64,000 bases of DNA, from the NCBI GenBank assembly GCA_961205875.1, contig OY540822.1:11658501-11722500 (forward strand). Reading direction: 5' to 3'. The stretch is from Sialis fuliginosa (taxonomy: Eukaryota; Arthropoda; Insecta; Megaloptera; Sialidae). Made by a program: the position numbers and the translations under genes. This document shows positions 35,832 through 47,658 of the stretch, one piece after another. Numbering within the stretch: the first letter of the stretch is position 1; each line of letters opens with the position of its first letter. The notes below the pieces were generated by a model, which saw only the letters and a list, made by a program, of their open reading frames with translations, did not search any database and was not told the origin of the DNA.

Positions 35832-36405
35832 TAAGGTAGTTCTCGTGCAAACGTCATTTCGATAGAATTTAAAAAAAAATTCAGGGCATAAAAAGAATAA
35901 TGATATCTATTCAAACGTGAAATTTTAAAGAGATCGACCGTTTTAAACTCGAGATAATTATCATCAAAGTTTGCCACTTTTGTACGTATCTACTATATCA
36001 AGTTCGTATTATGTCCATTTTTATGACTAAAAACTTCGACAGATTTTGATAAAAAAGCTATCAAACAGTAAAGGCTTATAATTCTGATATGTGATAAAAA
36101 AATCCAAATGATTTACCGTTTTGTATTTGAAATACAATTGTATTTCAAAAACAAAACGGTCAATCATTTTGAATTTTTTATCACATATCAGAATAATAAC
36201 CCTTTACTGTTTGGTAGTTTTTTTTATCAAAATCTGTCGTAGCGTTTATTCATAAATTAAAGAAAACTGCCCTTATACAACAATAGATGGTTTTGGGTAT
36301 AGACTTGATCAAAAATTCTCTGTAGCAACACAATTATTTTCGATATTTTACCATGGTATTATGAGCGTAATTTTTTGATAGTACTGTAGCACGAGAACTA
36401 CCTTA
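35832..36405. mobile_element. 573-bp palindromic element P
   Basis: Ends TTAAGGTAGTTCTCGTGC and GCACGAGAACTACCTTAA. Arms of about 280 bases pair up to the centre near 36125, where CAAAACGGT and its complement flank AATACAATTGTATT. The outer part of the arms is less well matched than the centre. Confidence 0.8.
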
Positions 36406-36828
36406 AAGTTTTGTTGTTAAAGTTTGTTTTGAAAAAAAAACTAAAGAAAGCCTTGTGATTTATAATTGTTTACTTCATTTGTTGTCGAGAGATTTAAAAT
36501 ATTGGAAAAGAGAAACACTAGCTGCGTACAATAATATGATATTATATAGTAGGTACTCTGGTTATATCTATAAATCCCTGAGATAAAAAAGCTTGGATAA
36601 ATCCCCGACATTCCAAAATTTTAAATAAATTCACTGACTCCCTGATTTTAGAAAATTTCAAATAAATTGCCTCACTTTCCCTGACCACTTTGGCTTCCCT
36701 AACTTTTCCCTGACAGTCCAGAAAGTTGGCACCCTGTAAATAACTCAGCTTTATAAGACCAGAGCTGTGCACAAGAACAAAAATTGTACTTAAGTATAAA
36801 TACAATTATTCTACAATAATATGTTTAA

Positions 36829-37156
36829 CTAGCTGTTACCCGCGACATCGTTCGCGTGAAATTTAGGTTAAGTAGCAGCTGTGTGACATTAAACCCATAA
36901 AAAAGAAGAAGGTTAGGTATAAAGATTTCTGTTATGATAGTTGATAAAACAGGTCGAGCGCACAAATGTTACATTTTCATTATTTTATCTAAAGCAAAAA
37001 AAAAAAAATTGGGGTTATAAAGTAGCCTATGTCCTTCCTCAGGATGCAAGCTATCTCCCTGCCAAATTTCATCAAAGATCGGTTCAGTGGTTTAGTCGTG
37101 AAGAGGTAACAAACGGACAAACATACTTTGTTAAAAATAAAATATATGATAATTAA
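36829..37156 (+). mobile_element. Family Q-type repeat tail, copy 2
   Basis: ACTAGCTGTTACCCGCGAC to CAAAGATCGGTTCAGTGGTT and GAAGAGGTAACAAACGGACA. This composition is typical of the common insect repeat tails thought to derive from retroelement or Helitron ends; class is uncertain. Confidence 0.5.
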
Positions 37157-37232
37157 TATATTTTTGAGATTATTCGTACATTATCGACATTAATCAATTA
37201 TTATTATAAATTGTAGTGAATTTCTGTTAAAT

Positions 37233-37520
37233 CTATATATATAAAATAAAACGTAACGTCTCTCTGTCTATCCGTTCGGGCACTTATCCGATTTGCGTGT
37301 TTTTTTAAATTCATTTCGTTTTAGTATATATTTTGTTACGTAAGGTAATAGTAAATCAAGTCGGAAAAAATCGTATATAGGGGGTTGTTTTACCCCCAGA
37401 AACCCTTACTCCCGTGATATTTTCCCACCGGATATAATGAAACTAATTACAACCCTTCATACGTGACAGGGGGTGAAATATTAACTCCTGTGTGAAGCCG
37501 GGGCGAGTAAGCTAGTATAT
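37233..37520. mobile_element. Family Q-type repeat, copy 3
   Basis: ACGTAACGTCTCTCTGTCTA through GTAATAGTAAATCAAGTCGG, ending GCCGGGGCGAGTAAGCTAGT. Shares interior with 40058-40645. Confidence 0.55.
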
Positions 37521-38295
37521 AAATATTTAAAACAAAAAATGAATTCTTTTTTACAAATTGTATATGCCAATTTAATTATGTATATTTCGTAAAACGTGTA
37601 GAATATTACATTGTAATAGAAATGTTTTAAAAATAATTATGTCTCAATTTTAATTATGATCTTGTGAAAAATAGTTTGCGTTTTATAATTTTGTTTATTA
37701 GCTAAGGACAAACTAAATTACTGTCATGTTCGCACACATAAATATTATTTATGATAATATTACGAAAAAATAATAATATCTAAATTTAACACAGTTATAC
37801 GTTAAATGTAGATATTATAGAAAATATTATTCTGCAATCAAATATAATTTTATTTGTAATTGCATCTAGCGTAGAAACAATATCATAAATACTTGCAATA
37901 ATAATTATTTTATTTTGGTGATCGATATTTTTTCATCGATTTAATTGACACTATTATATATATACAGAGTGTCCCAAAATTTGCTTCTAATCTGTAAAAT
38001 TCTAAAATTTGTGATAATACGTAAAGTAAAATTATTATTATAATTACATAATAATTTTATCTTAAGGACCATCAATGAACTAAAATAGCCACGCTTTATA
38101 ACTCTTATACTTTAAATTAGGTCGCTGTATTTCACATTTAGCTCATATTTATTAATAATTGAGTTTATGAAATGGTACATTTATTATATGAATTTTAACA
38201 ATTATTAAAAATCAACAAAAAAACTAAAATTAGCATTAAATATTGAACTCAAATATCATGATTATTTGTAAGCATATAAGGTTTACTGTTTTTGT

Positions 38296-38757
38296 GATTG
38301 AGGGGCTTCTTTTTTGTAATTCTCATGAACTAATGTTACTAATAAAACAAGTAATTAATCAATTTAATTACCAAAGTCCGCAAATATAGTTTGTCTTTTA
38401 AATTATAGCCTTTTATAAAGTAAAACCAGTAATGAGCACGCAGTGATGGACACTTGTTAATGATTACAAAATGATAAGTACTACGATACAAAAGATCAAA
38501 TTTGAAACAATGTAAAGTAGTTGCTATGATAATATAATAATTAATAAATAAATTATACTAATAATAAGTTTAAATGTTCACCATTTTGACACCTATTGGC
38601 CGATTGTCATCAAATCACGCTGTAAGACAGTTAAATGTATATATATTTATATTCAGAAATGATAGTAATCAAATATCAACAAATATTTCTAATTCAGTAC
38701 AATTAATTAAAAAATAGCCATTACTGGAGTCATATCCAAGACTGGTGCCAGTACCTT
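38296..38757 (-). mobile_element. MITE family B, copy 5 (inverted)
   Basis: Ends CCAAGACTGGTGCCAGTACC, the complement of the family's left end. The left boundary lacks the terminal repeat. Confidence 0.7.
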
Positions 38758-39574
38758 ATTTAAATTTTTATTTGATAAAAAAAAATAGTTAAAAAAAGTA
38801 AAATCGTGGATTGCTCTACAAAATTCAGTGTTAAATAAAAACATAACTTTCATTTTCAAATTCTTTCTCGTCGGCTCGACAAATTCGTAATGGGGTCAGT
38901 TAAAATAATAAAGTAACATTCTATTATTAACTTTTAATATGTCCTGTAGTATCCCTACATTTGCCATATGTTACATTTCATGAAGTAAGTGTAACAGTGT
39001 AAGACTTTTTTACATGTAAGCGAACACATTTTTAGTTCAAATGCGCACCTTAAGTAAATATATTGTAGAGGAAAGTCGAACTAATTAACGACTATAGAAA
39101 ATACTATTTCATTTTATCTATATTAAATCTCTACAAAAAGAGTTGGTAAGTTAAAAGTAATTATCAATTAAATATCTTTATAAAAGTACATTTACGCTAC
39201 AATTAAACCTTTTTCTAACGGAAAATATAGGTCATGTTATGGGAAAGGTTTATTTTTTTCTTTATTGACATAAAAATAACATAGTCGAGAATTTAAAAAT
39301 GTGGCATTGGTGTCACAGGACTTTCTTATACGCAGTGTGTCCAATTATATAAAACAAATATTTGATAATGGATAAAAGAAAAGATAAAAAAATAAATGAG
39401 ATATTAATTATAGAAAATAACGCTCTCTACTTTTAAAATATAATTTAAAATAAATAAAAATCAACCCCCCCCCTCCCTTTTACGTACGTATTTTATGGAC
39501 GGCTACTAAAAGAAAATTTCTGTAACTGAACTGATTTAAATGAGTTTTTTAAGTGCTGTTTGCTTCACTCATAT

Positions 39575-39888
39575 AAGCGCACGGTTGAAGTGAAACTTTT
39601 TTTAATTAACCATACGAATTAAAAAAATAAAGCTAAACGTATTAAATTAATAATCAAACGTATTACGTTGACGCATAGACCGTATATAAATTTTCTCTTA
39701 TACATTTACTAATTTCTCCTTCACGCATAACCGACGTAAAGTAACTTGTATGCATTAATATTTCTTTTATACATGTACTCACGCATATGTACACTCTACT
39801 TAGAGTTTTATCTTTAAAACGTGTCGAATTTTAAAATCAGTCTAGATCATTTCAATTCGTTAGTCTCGTTAATGAAGTTTAACTTCAA
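39575..39888. mobile_element. MITE family C, copy 2
   Basis: GCGCACGGTTGAAGTGAAAC on the left and GAAGTTTAACTTCAA on the right (one mismatch), 314 bases. Confidence 0.7.
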
Positions 39889-40057
39889 TAATATTCGCCT
39901 GTGGACCACTAGTTGTAAGATACATCTTCATGGTGCTAAGCAGTTACGTTAAATATAGTAAAAAAAATAGTTTTTAATTTATTAAATATAAAAAGAATAG
40001 TGATAAGTGAATAATTCTATTTTTTTATATCTTGGTTAACACCGATGGTTTATTATC

Positions 40058-40645
40058 CTTACATATTATAAAACACAACGTCTCTCTGTCTGTCTGTCTG
40101 TCCGTTAGTGCACTTATCACTCGAGAATCACTTATCCGATTTATGTGTTTTTTTGGTTTTAATTCATAGATATGTTCTTTGCCTAGGTTTTATTATATAT
40201 TTTGTTACATTAGGTAATATAAGGAATAAGCAGTGACGATAATAGTAAATCAAGTCGGAAAAAAGTTTGCCGCCAGCGCTATTTTGCAATACGCTGCCTA
40301 AACTATTAAATATTGAATAGTATAACAGGGTATCCACAGTTTTTTGAAAATAAAATTCCCTGACTTTTCCCTGACCACAGATTCAAAATTCCCTGAAGTG
40401 ATCGAAGGGCCCTAGAATGTGAAAAAAAATTTGAATACCTTTTTTTTATTCGTCAACTTAAATTTATACACTTTTTTCTTCTTCACTGACTTCCCAGATA
40501 TAATAAATTCCCTGACTTTCCAGAAAGTGGACACCATGTATTTAGTAAATAATTGTGTAGAGTAAAAAGATTTAAAATAAATTCCGCGATACCATATATC
40601 TAACTTTTATATTTAAGCGAGCGAAGTCGCGGGTACAGCTAGTCT
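40058..40645. mobile_element. Family Q repeat, fullest copy, containing a CAGGG..CCCTG repeat
   Basis: Runs from ATATTATAAAACACAACGTC to GTCGCGGGTACAGCTAGT. At about 40325-40552 it contains TTCCCTGACTTTTCCCTGA and CCCTGACTTTCCAGAAAGTG, a second repeat also seen at about 36560-36740. Confidence 0.6.
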
Positions 40646-41068
40646 ATGTATATAATAAAAGGTAATAATTGGCTAAATAATATTCATTTGATCACACGAT
40701 TATAAAACATTTAATTGAATGGAATGTATCTTGAAAAGTTTAAAGTAACATTTTGTATGTACCCTATTATCACCTATGAGATAGGAATCTTAAATTTATG
40801 CAATGTTTATGAGTATCAGCGAAGCAGATGGAGCTCCGTATATTTGTCTGTTCTATTTCTATAACTTTGATAGGTTTCAGTTGCCAAAATATCTGTGAAT
40901 CTTGATTAGTAAGTAGCTGCAGAAATATGAAAAACGCTATAGGAATTCAACGTTATTAGTTATTTTATTTGTTCTTAAATAAATTCAAACGGTCGGTATT
41001 TAATACAACCGCTGAACTAAGTACCAGATATTTTTATATTTATAATAATATAATAGCAGTGATGTTAA

Positions 41069-41310
41069 AATATAAATGATAACAACTTAATTGTGTAAAC
41101 GTCAGAATTTATTGAAGATAAAAGTAAATGCAATTTTTCGATTCAGGCTTTTAGAATTAATAAAATTTGATAGATATCGTAATCTCAATAATATTCATGT
41201 AGTTGACGATGATTCTGTGAATCGAAAGCTTAAATTTACTTTTATCTTCAATAAATTCTGACATTTATAAGTACAATTAAGATGTTATCATTTATCTTGT
41301 ATTTATTTAT
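41069..41310. mobile_element. Inverted-repeat element H, copy 2
   Basis: Outer arms AATGATAACAACTTAATTGT and its degraded complement; inner motif GACGATGATTCTGTGAATCG then AAAGCTT, as in copy 1 at 10704. Confidence 0.6.
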
Positions 41311-41858
41311 TTATTTAAAAACAATTTTTAATTGATATATATGTATAATATCATGTTTTGTTCCCGGGTTCTGAATTAATATTAATGAGTCACTAAAAGA
41401 TCTTAGTTTCTATTTTTATTTTATTCAGTTGAATAAACTTGAAGACATAAATACTGTAGATTTTATATATTCCGAAGGCAAATGTTATTAATCAAAAAAT
41501 AAAAAAAATAATAATAATAACATAATACCGACTCGCATTATTTAAATTTATAAGTTTATTTACTTAACATTTCTTTACTTATTTAATGATACTTATATAA
41601 CATTTGCTTTGATCTGCTAAAATTAACGTAGAGTTAGAATTTGTATATCTTTTTTTTATTTCCTTGATTGATTTGCTTAACACGCTTGATTAACAATTTA
41701 TTTTAAATGCGATGATCGTAATTCTACAGTAAATATACAAGATTTAAAATTAACATCGTATCCGAGAATGAGTCAATTTTTAAAAGACAATATTTGTGAA
41801 TTATAAAAAAACCTGTATAACAATATAGTAAAGTTGGCACTGACTTAACGGAAAAAGT

Positions 41859-41877
41859 AACACACACACACACACAC
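41859..41877 (+). repeat. (CA)n microsatellite
   Basis: About nine CA units in intergenic DNA. Confidence 0.9.
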
Positions 41878-43582
41878 GTAAAATATTATAGTCCTGCATA
41901 CTGAATTCTGTCGTATTCTCATAAACGCTATAAATAGGTACGCTAATATTGAGAATACTGATAAAAATAACTGTGAATTCCAAAATGTCACATAATCTAA
42001 TACTGAAATATAGAAATAGACTCATATCTTCTATATGTAAATATCCCATCAATTTTGATTTGTTTCTGATCAATGATCAATACTAATTGAATAGTTGTTT
42101 GATGATCTTACATTAGAAAGAAACGGACGCTTTGCAATTGAGTAGACACGGTTTATATTAGAATTAGAATGAATTCTTTTTAAGTAATGCAATTGCGAAG
42201 TCACAACAAGGAATTGTATAAAAATAAATCTATGTCATAATTATATGTAATGCGACTGTCTAAAAATAAAAGTGTACTTGTTAAATATCTATTAAATACG
42301 TATACAGTACGTGTTAGTGAGTCATCTAATGAGATTACAAATCTAAATTTAAAAACAAACTATACAAATAATCTTATTTTGGACAGCATTTTTGTTGAAT
42401 TTGTTTACAGATTTATTTTTACTTGTTACAATAATTTCGCTATCATGTGACAGGTTGGTTTAAATGTGCAATTATTTCGTAAGATATTTTAAAAACGGAA
42501 TTAATTAATATAAATACTGAAAAGAATTCAGTTCAAGGAACCCTTTTTCCAATTTTCTAAAAATAACCGTAACGAAATTACTTAATATATTTCAAATAAT
42601 ATTAGTTGGGAAATATTTTCAAATGAAAATATGCGTAAGTCTTGTTAAGAAGGAAAATTAATAAGACATCACTTTTGTCAGAGTTAAGAGCCCACGTTTA
42701 TTTATAATTAAATACTGGGTTGTATGGAAAAGAAAAAAAGCATGTTTCTTTATAAATATTTGAAAATATATTATTTTTAAAATAGCGTTCCACTTATTTA
42801 TACTTTTGACGACAGCAAATTTTTTATCCAATATAATATAAATAAATCTACATATTTATTTTGGAAATAGAACTTTTAAATCCCTCTACAAGATGTCATC
42901 TTTGTAATAATATATAATGTCCACTGCAACGTTACACAAAACATTGCAAATAATTTGTATGTAGCTCATCTTGTTTTAATATTATGTTCATTTCATACAT
43001 CTGTTTGGGAAATAGCGAGTGTTAGAAAATGGCGTCATAGATCAGGTATAAATGAATATCGGTCAAAGACAAACAAGTTCAAGCAGCTAGCGTTGTACCT
43101 GCTCAAGTTATTTCAATTCCTGTCTGTTACAATTAAGATGCTTCGGATCAAAGGCGTTTGAAGATGTTTCGCAAATGCGAGTTTTAAGTTCTACGTACCT
43201 ATATATTTATAACAATATTATTTTATATGACAAAATTAATATTTCGCACGTGCTAATATAATATAAATATTGGTCAAGAATTTTATTTATCTGACCTTAG
43301 ACTGAAAAAGACTATCCCATATGTTATCTAAATATTAGTTCTGTTTACCTTGATATATTATATTTAAATAGAATAATTAATAGAGGCCCTTTAAAACTAA
43401 TTGAAATGACAAGATCCAAACTTATAATTTCTTTTTTTTTAATCCTTGAAATCTGGACACATTTGATTAGTTAATATAAACAATTCAAAATAAAGTTTGA
43501 TAATAAATTGTTAGTATAAATTACGAGATAAAAAAATGTTAATGTCGAGTTATATTACGAAATATTAACATCAACAAGAAAG

Positions 43583-43775
43583 ACTTGAGGCTTCCGCGGT
43601 GATCTTGACATGAATCTTGGCTTCTGGGTGTAAACCGCGTCGGTTTGGTTGTGTTATCGGCCAACGTTTTTTCACTTTTAGAAGAGCCCTGAAGATGTCC
43701 ACTGCAATGTGTGACGAAACGTTGGCCGATAATACGACCAAACCGACGCGGCTCACACCCAAAAGTCAAGATTCT
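43583..43775. mobile_element. Penelope-like remnant T, copy 2, with hammerhead-like core
   Basis: Inverted structure: both halves carry ACGTTGGCCGATAA..CCAAACCGACGCGG, one as complement, ending in CTTGAGG..AAGTCAAG. Between them lies CCTGAAGATG, a hairpin (GTCCAC..GTGTGAC), then GAAACG, the CUGANGA/GAAA order of a hammerhead ribozyme. Flanked by exact 14-base direct repeats CATCAACAAGAAAG at 43569-43582 and 43776-43789. Confidence 0.7.
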
Positions 43776-44052
43776 CATCAACAAGAAAGTTTAAGAAATA
43801 AAACCAATTTCATATTTGATCGTTTGGTAATTTTTAATAAAATATACGTAAGATATAAACTGCATTTTAATGTAATTTTTTCCCTAAAAATAAGAAACAA
43901 AGTGGTTTGAGTTGCACACATTGTTATTATCGCATTAATATAAAAAGTTAGAGTCATGGACATTTCGGATTAACGATATTTTCTAGTGTAGAAATCAGAC
44001 GTCAAATAAAAAAAGCTTGCGCACGTATGACTTTGGATGTGTGGGAGATAAA

Positions 44053-44073
44053 TACACACACACACACACACAC
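44053..44073 (+). repeat. (CA)n microsatellite upstream of bent 5' exon
   Basis: About ten CA units directly before the GC-rich block. Confidence 0.9.
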
Positions 44074-44079
44074 GCAATG

Positions 44080-44427
44080 TACATATCTGACACAGGTGTA
44101 TAACGCGAGCGTGTAAGTTTCGTAAATCCGTAGAGGTGTTTGGGTGTTGCAACTGTAGCGGGGAAGACAGGCGGACAGGGACAGACACGTAGTGGTCAGA
44201 CGTCGGTGGTGGCAATCTCGGCAGTGGTAGGGGATCTTCGGCGTCGGCAAGTAAACGCGTTCACTCGACGTCGAGTTAGTTATAAACATTCGGCGCTTTG
44301 GTTAACCGGCAACACGGCCGAAGGGCCAATCGACACGACACGCGCACCGCGACCTACAACTGCTAAATCTCCAAAAGTACCGCTCCACAACTCGGGAAGT
44401 GTGAACAGTGGGGAATTAACAGCGTTT
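44080..44427 (+). promoter_or_regulatory. bt: Probable promoter/5' untranslated exon of bent (projectin)
   Basis: A sharply GC-richer block in an otherwise AT-rich spacer, ending at a strong donor (AGCGTTT then GTAAGT, with GT at 44428). The first coding exon begins with an acceptor and carries a short leader, so an upstream 5' exon is required, and this is the best candidate in the preceding 14 kb. A TATAAA lies at 44281, but whether transcription starts before or after it cannot be told. A 101-codon ORF through the block has no recognisable product and crosses the donor. Confidence 0.5.
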
Positions 44428-46497
44428 GTAAGTCTCTCTACATAGCGATATTTAACAACGGCAACTTTTTAACACATATACATATATTGCTTGCTGCTTC
44501 TTCACTGCTTTGAAGTGTCAGTGCCGGAAACAGTGTTGTGGTTTATATATTATACATATATTATTGTCATTGCATACATTTATACCGCATAAGTGAACAG
44601 TGGAAAAGATTAGTGAGATCTATCAATCACAATGCATTTTTCATTCATAACTATCGATAATTAACAAGTTCATCTTTTCAATTCAAGTGGTAGATATATT
44701 TATCATTAAATATTTATATATATATATTTGTGAAATCGAGTATACCATTATAAAAATGATCCGTTTTCACAGTTCGAAACATGTGCGACCCTCACGGAAA
44801 ATCAATCAAACTATCTTTATTTTTATCTAAACAATTTGACCCGTTTCCGTTCGCACCTGGGTCGAATTTTAACATTCATTTAAGAATTAACCTTCATTAA
44901 TAAAATTTGTGTTTAAAAAAAATATTGCTGCATTAATCGACCTTATTATAAATAATAGAAGTTAAAAGATGACATTAAAATCAAAGTGAATTTTTAACAA
45001 GAAAAAGAAGAAGTGGGGATGAATAAAAATAGTACCAATACATATATATTTGTGTTCTGAATATATACTAATTAGATACAACAGCCATATCTTATTTCTT
45101 TAACAAATTTATTTATAACCTATAGCTTATATTGCAAACGGTCCAAACCATTTACGAATGACAAATTGTTTTCAATTTCAATTTACTATAGTATTTTTTA
45201 AATACTTTGCGTTTAATTATACTTTATAATTTTCATATAAAAGATTAAATATTTTATTTTAATATCACAAGTAAAAAAAAGAAATTTATCATATAAGTAT
45301 TAGCATATTGTACTGATGATTCATACTTAATATATTTGGAACAAAATACATATATCTTTTAAAATTGGATGACCTCAATAGCAACTGTGTTATAATATAT
45401 TTTATAAAAAAACTTACGTTTTGCGGGACGATTTTTTGAATATGGATGATCTGTAAAAAAATAAAATAAATGTAATATAAACATATTAAAGATATAATTT
45501 TTCTAACAAAATAAAATTAACATAATTTATATTATAAATATATTTGTCAAGATGCCTTAGAAAGGTGAAAAATATTTCGTGATCATTTTTTTTTAAATTG
45601 GGCCCTATTTCTCAACCAATTTGTACACCCCTGTCTGTAATAGTTGTTGACAAAAAATCATCTCGTGACACTTGCCAAAATAAAGGTATGCTGTAACAAA
45701 TTTTGTTAATTTAAACATGCCTGACTAAAATTAAAACTTTTAGAACATTTATTTAAAGTTCAATATTGGGTAAGCAACATTTCATGTTATTTATTGCATT
45801 CAAAACAAAACATTTGAAAATAAGACATTTAAAAAAGTACCGATGTATAAATCTGTCGGCATGAAGCAATGTTATAAGATCTATTAATTATTAAATAAAA
45901 GCATACATATATCAAATAAAATATATTGAAATATTAAAATATATAACACAAAAACATTTTGGCAATTTACCAAAAATTACTGACATAGTTTTTCTGTATT
46001 CAAATGTGATCAAAGATAAAAAACTTATAACTAACATTAAATAAGTACGCGGATAAAATACAAAAAAATAATAATAAAAATTAAAAAGAGTGTGATCTAA
46101 TTAAATCAAATAATATCGCTTTCTGAGAATAAGTCACGTCTTTATTTTTAATTGCTGAAGATTATGAAGATGGGGCTTATACTTAGAATACAAAAATCAT
46201 TGTGTTAATGTACATTACAAATTGTAATGAAATGGGTGAAAGAATCGAACGAATAAATTTGTTTTTCTTTGGTCTACTCCGCTAGAAACCAGAGCCAATA
46301 ACTAAACCCTATCTAATTTTGGTTGAATAGCTTGTACAGCACCTCCACCAGATAGATAATTTAAATAGAGGGTTGAATAGCATGTACCGCACCTCCACCA
46401 GATTGAGAGTAAAAAACCTAAGAAAATCAAGTTTATTGAATGTTTTGCGTTTGGGGTAGTAATGTTTGGTAACATAGAGCGATTGTGTGCACTTTAG
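44428..46497 (+). other. bt: Putative first intron of bent
   Basis: About 2.1 kb, AT-rich. Nothing coding is seen. Two 32-base near-copies of GTTGAATAGC.TGTAC.GCACCTCC lie at 46323 and 46373, spaced 50 bases, about 100-170 bases before the acceptor. Confidence 0.5.
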
Positions 46498-47658
46498 AAC
46501 GAGTTCATGCATCAGAGGCGGGGCTGAACTCGCGGAAGATGGGGGTGGCGGACGATTTCGCGCCCAGCTTTACGCAGAAGCCGGCGTTACGGCAAGAGGA
46601 TGACGGAAACCGGTTGGTGTTCGAGTGCCAGCTGCTATCTGCGCCCAAACCCGACATACAGTGGTTCAGGAGCGACACGCTTCTAGCCGAAGACAGCCGC
46701 ACCGTATTCAAGATCCAGTCGGTCGGAACGAACAAGTACCTTGTAGTGCTAGAACTTGACGATGTCATCGAGTCCGATGCCGGTCTTTACAAAGTCAAGG
46801 CCAAAAACAAGATGGGGGAGGTGGCCGCATCGATAAATCTCAATTTTAGTCGTAAGTACATCTAATTACACCAACTAAATTCAATGTAATCATGCCATGT
46901 TTGTTTACAGCTATGGATGAACCCAGAGAAAAGTAAGTATTATAAATGTATATGTTTTGTACATTCGTTTCTTATTTATTTGATATTCCGTTAGACAAAT
47001 CGACGGTCTCGCGCCGACATTCGCGAAAAAGCCGGCCATCAGACAAGAAGAAGACGGTAAACGTTTATTGTTCGAATGCCGAATTCAAGCGGACCCAAAA
47101 CCCGTCGTTTCTTGGTGGCATAATGGTAACCAGGTCAAGGAGACCTCCAGACACAAGGTCAGAGAACTCAGAAAAAGTCTTAACTCATCATACATACTTA
47201 ACATATATCCAATATTTATATAATTTAAAAATGGCCACTAAAAATTTACTTGGTAGTGACCATTATTTATACTATTTATTCAAAGAAAAATGTAACGTTT
47301 TTATTATGTATAATTAACATATATTTATTGATATGTATTAATTCATTTTCTGGCATTTGAAAAATACGATATTTATAAATGTATACATTAAATCTAAATT
47401 TAAAACATTTATGACTAAACAATTGAACTAAAAATAATATCAAAATTCCCAATGATGAATTGTTAGTTAAATTAAGACAAATATATCTGACCGACCAATC
47501 TTCTTGGTATTTGCAGTTACTGATAGATAAGGATGGACATTCCTACTTTGCCACACTGGAAATAAAGAATGTGACAGTAGAAGACGCTGGCAAATACAAG
47601 GTGACAGCTAAAAATGAACTGGGTGAAAGCAATGCGACAATCAGTTTGAACTTTGACA
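46498..47658 (+). other. bt: bent exons 1-4: leader, Ig1 and Ig2
   Basis: Exons 46498-46851 (coding from 46539), 46911-46932, 46995-47157 and 47517-47658. Ig1 fills the first exon: [19 protein letters not shown] with the core Cys and Trp, closing with D-x-G-x-Y ([11 protein letters not shown]). A 22-base micro-exon encodes the linker MDEPRE. Ig2 is split between two exons ([36 protein letters not shown]). The second Ig cysteine is absent, as is common for these I-set domains. The leader holds a six-codon upstream ORF (ATG 46507, TGA 46525-46527) out of frame with the main start. Confidence 0.88.

Larger units (their letters stand above)
30062..44079. other. Intergenic region between apolpp and bent, repeat-filled
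   Basis: About 14 kb without any ORF that looks coding on either strand, and no tRNA or rRNA recognised. Identified elements cover a large part and are listed separately. In 31313-31979, 32681-33892, 34303-35831, 37521-38295, 38758-39574 and 41311-43568 I see only AT-rich unique sequence, apart from a small GC-richer patch at about 34780-34880 and a C-run near 39465. The upstream promoter of bent should lie at the right end. Confidence 0.7.

Noticed and set aside
36941..37156. 71-codon ORF within a repeat tail
   Set aside because: The sequence is a known kind of high-copy insect repeat (GGTTCAGTGGTTTAGTCGTG); no protein family.
43571..43910. Several 60-97-codon ORFs on both strands with shared peptides
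   Set aside because: They fall in the inverted arms of the Penelope-like remnant; no homology to a reverse transcriptase or other protein.
44140..44445. 101-codon ORF in the GC-rich block
   Set aside because: Low-complexity Thr/Arg/Gly composition expected of GC-rich DNA; it runs across a strong donor and lacks recognisable domains.
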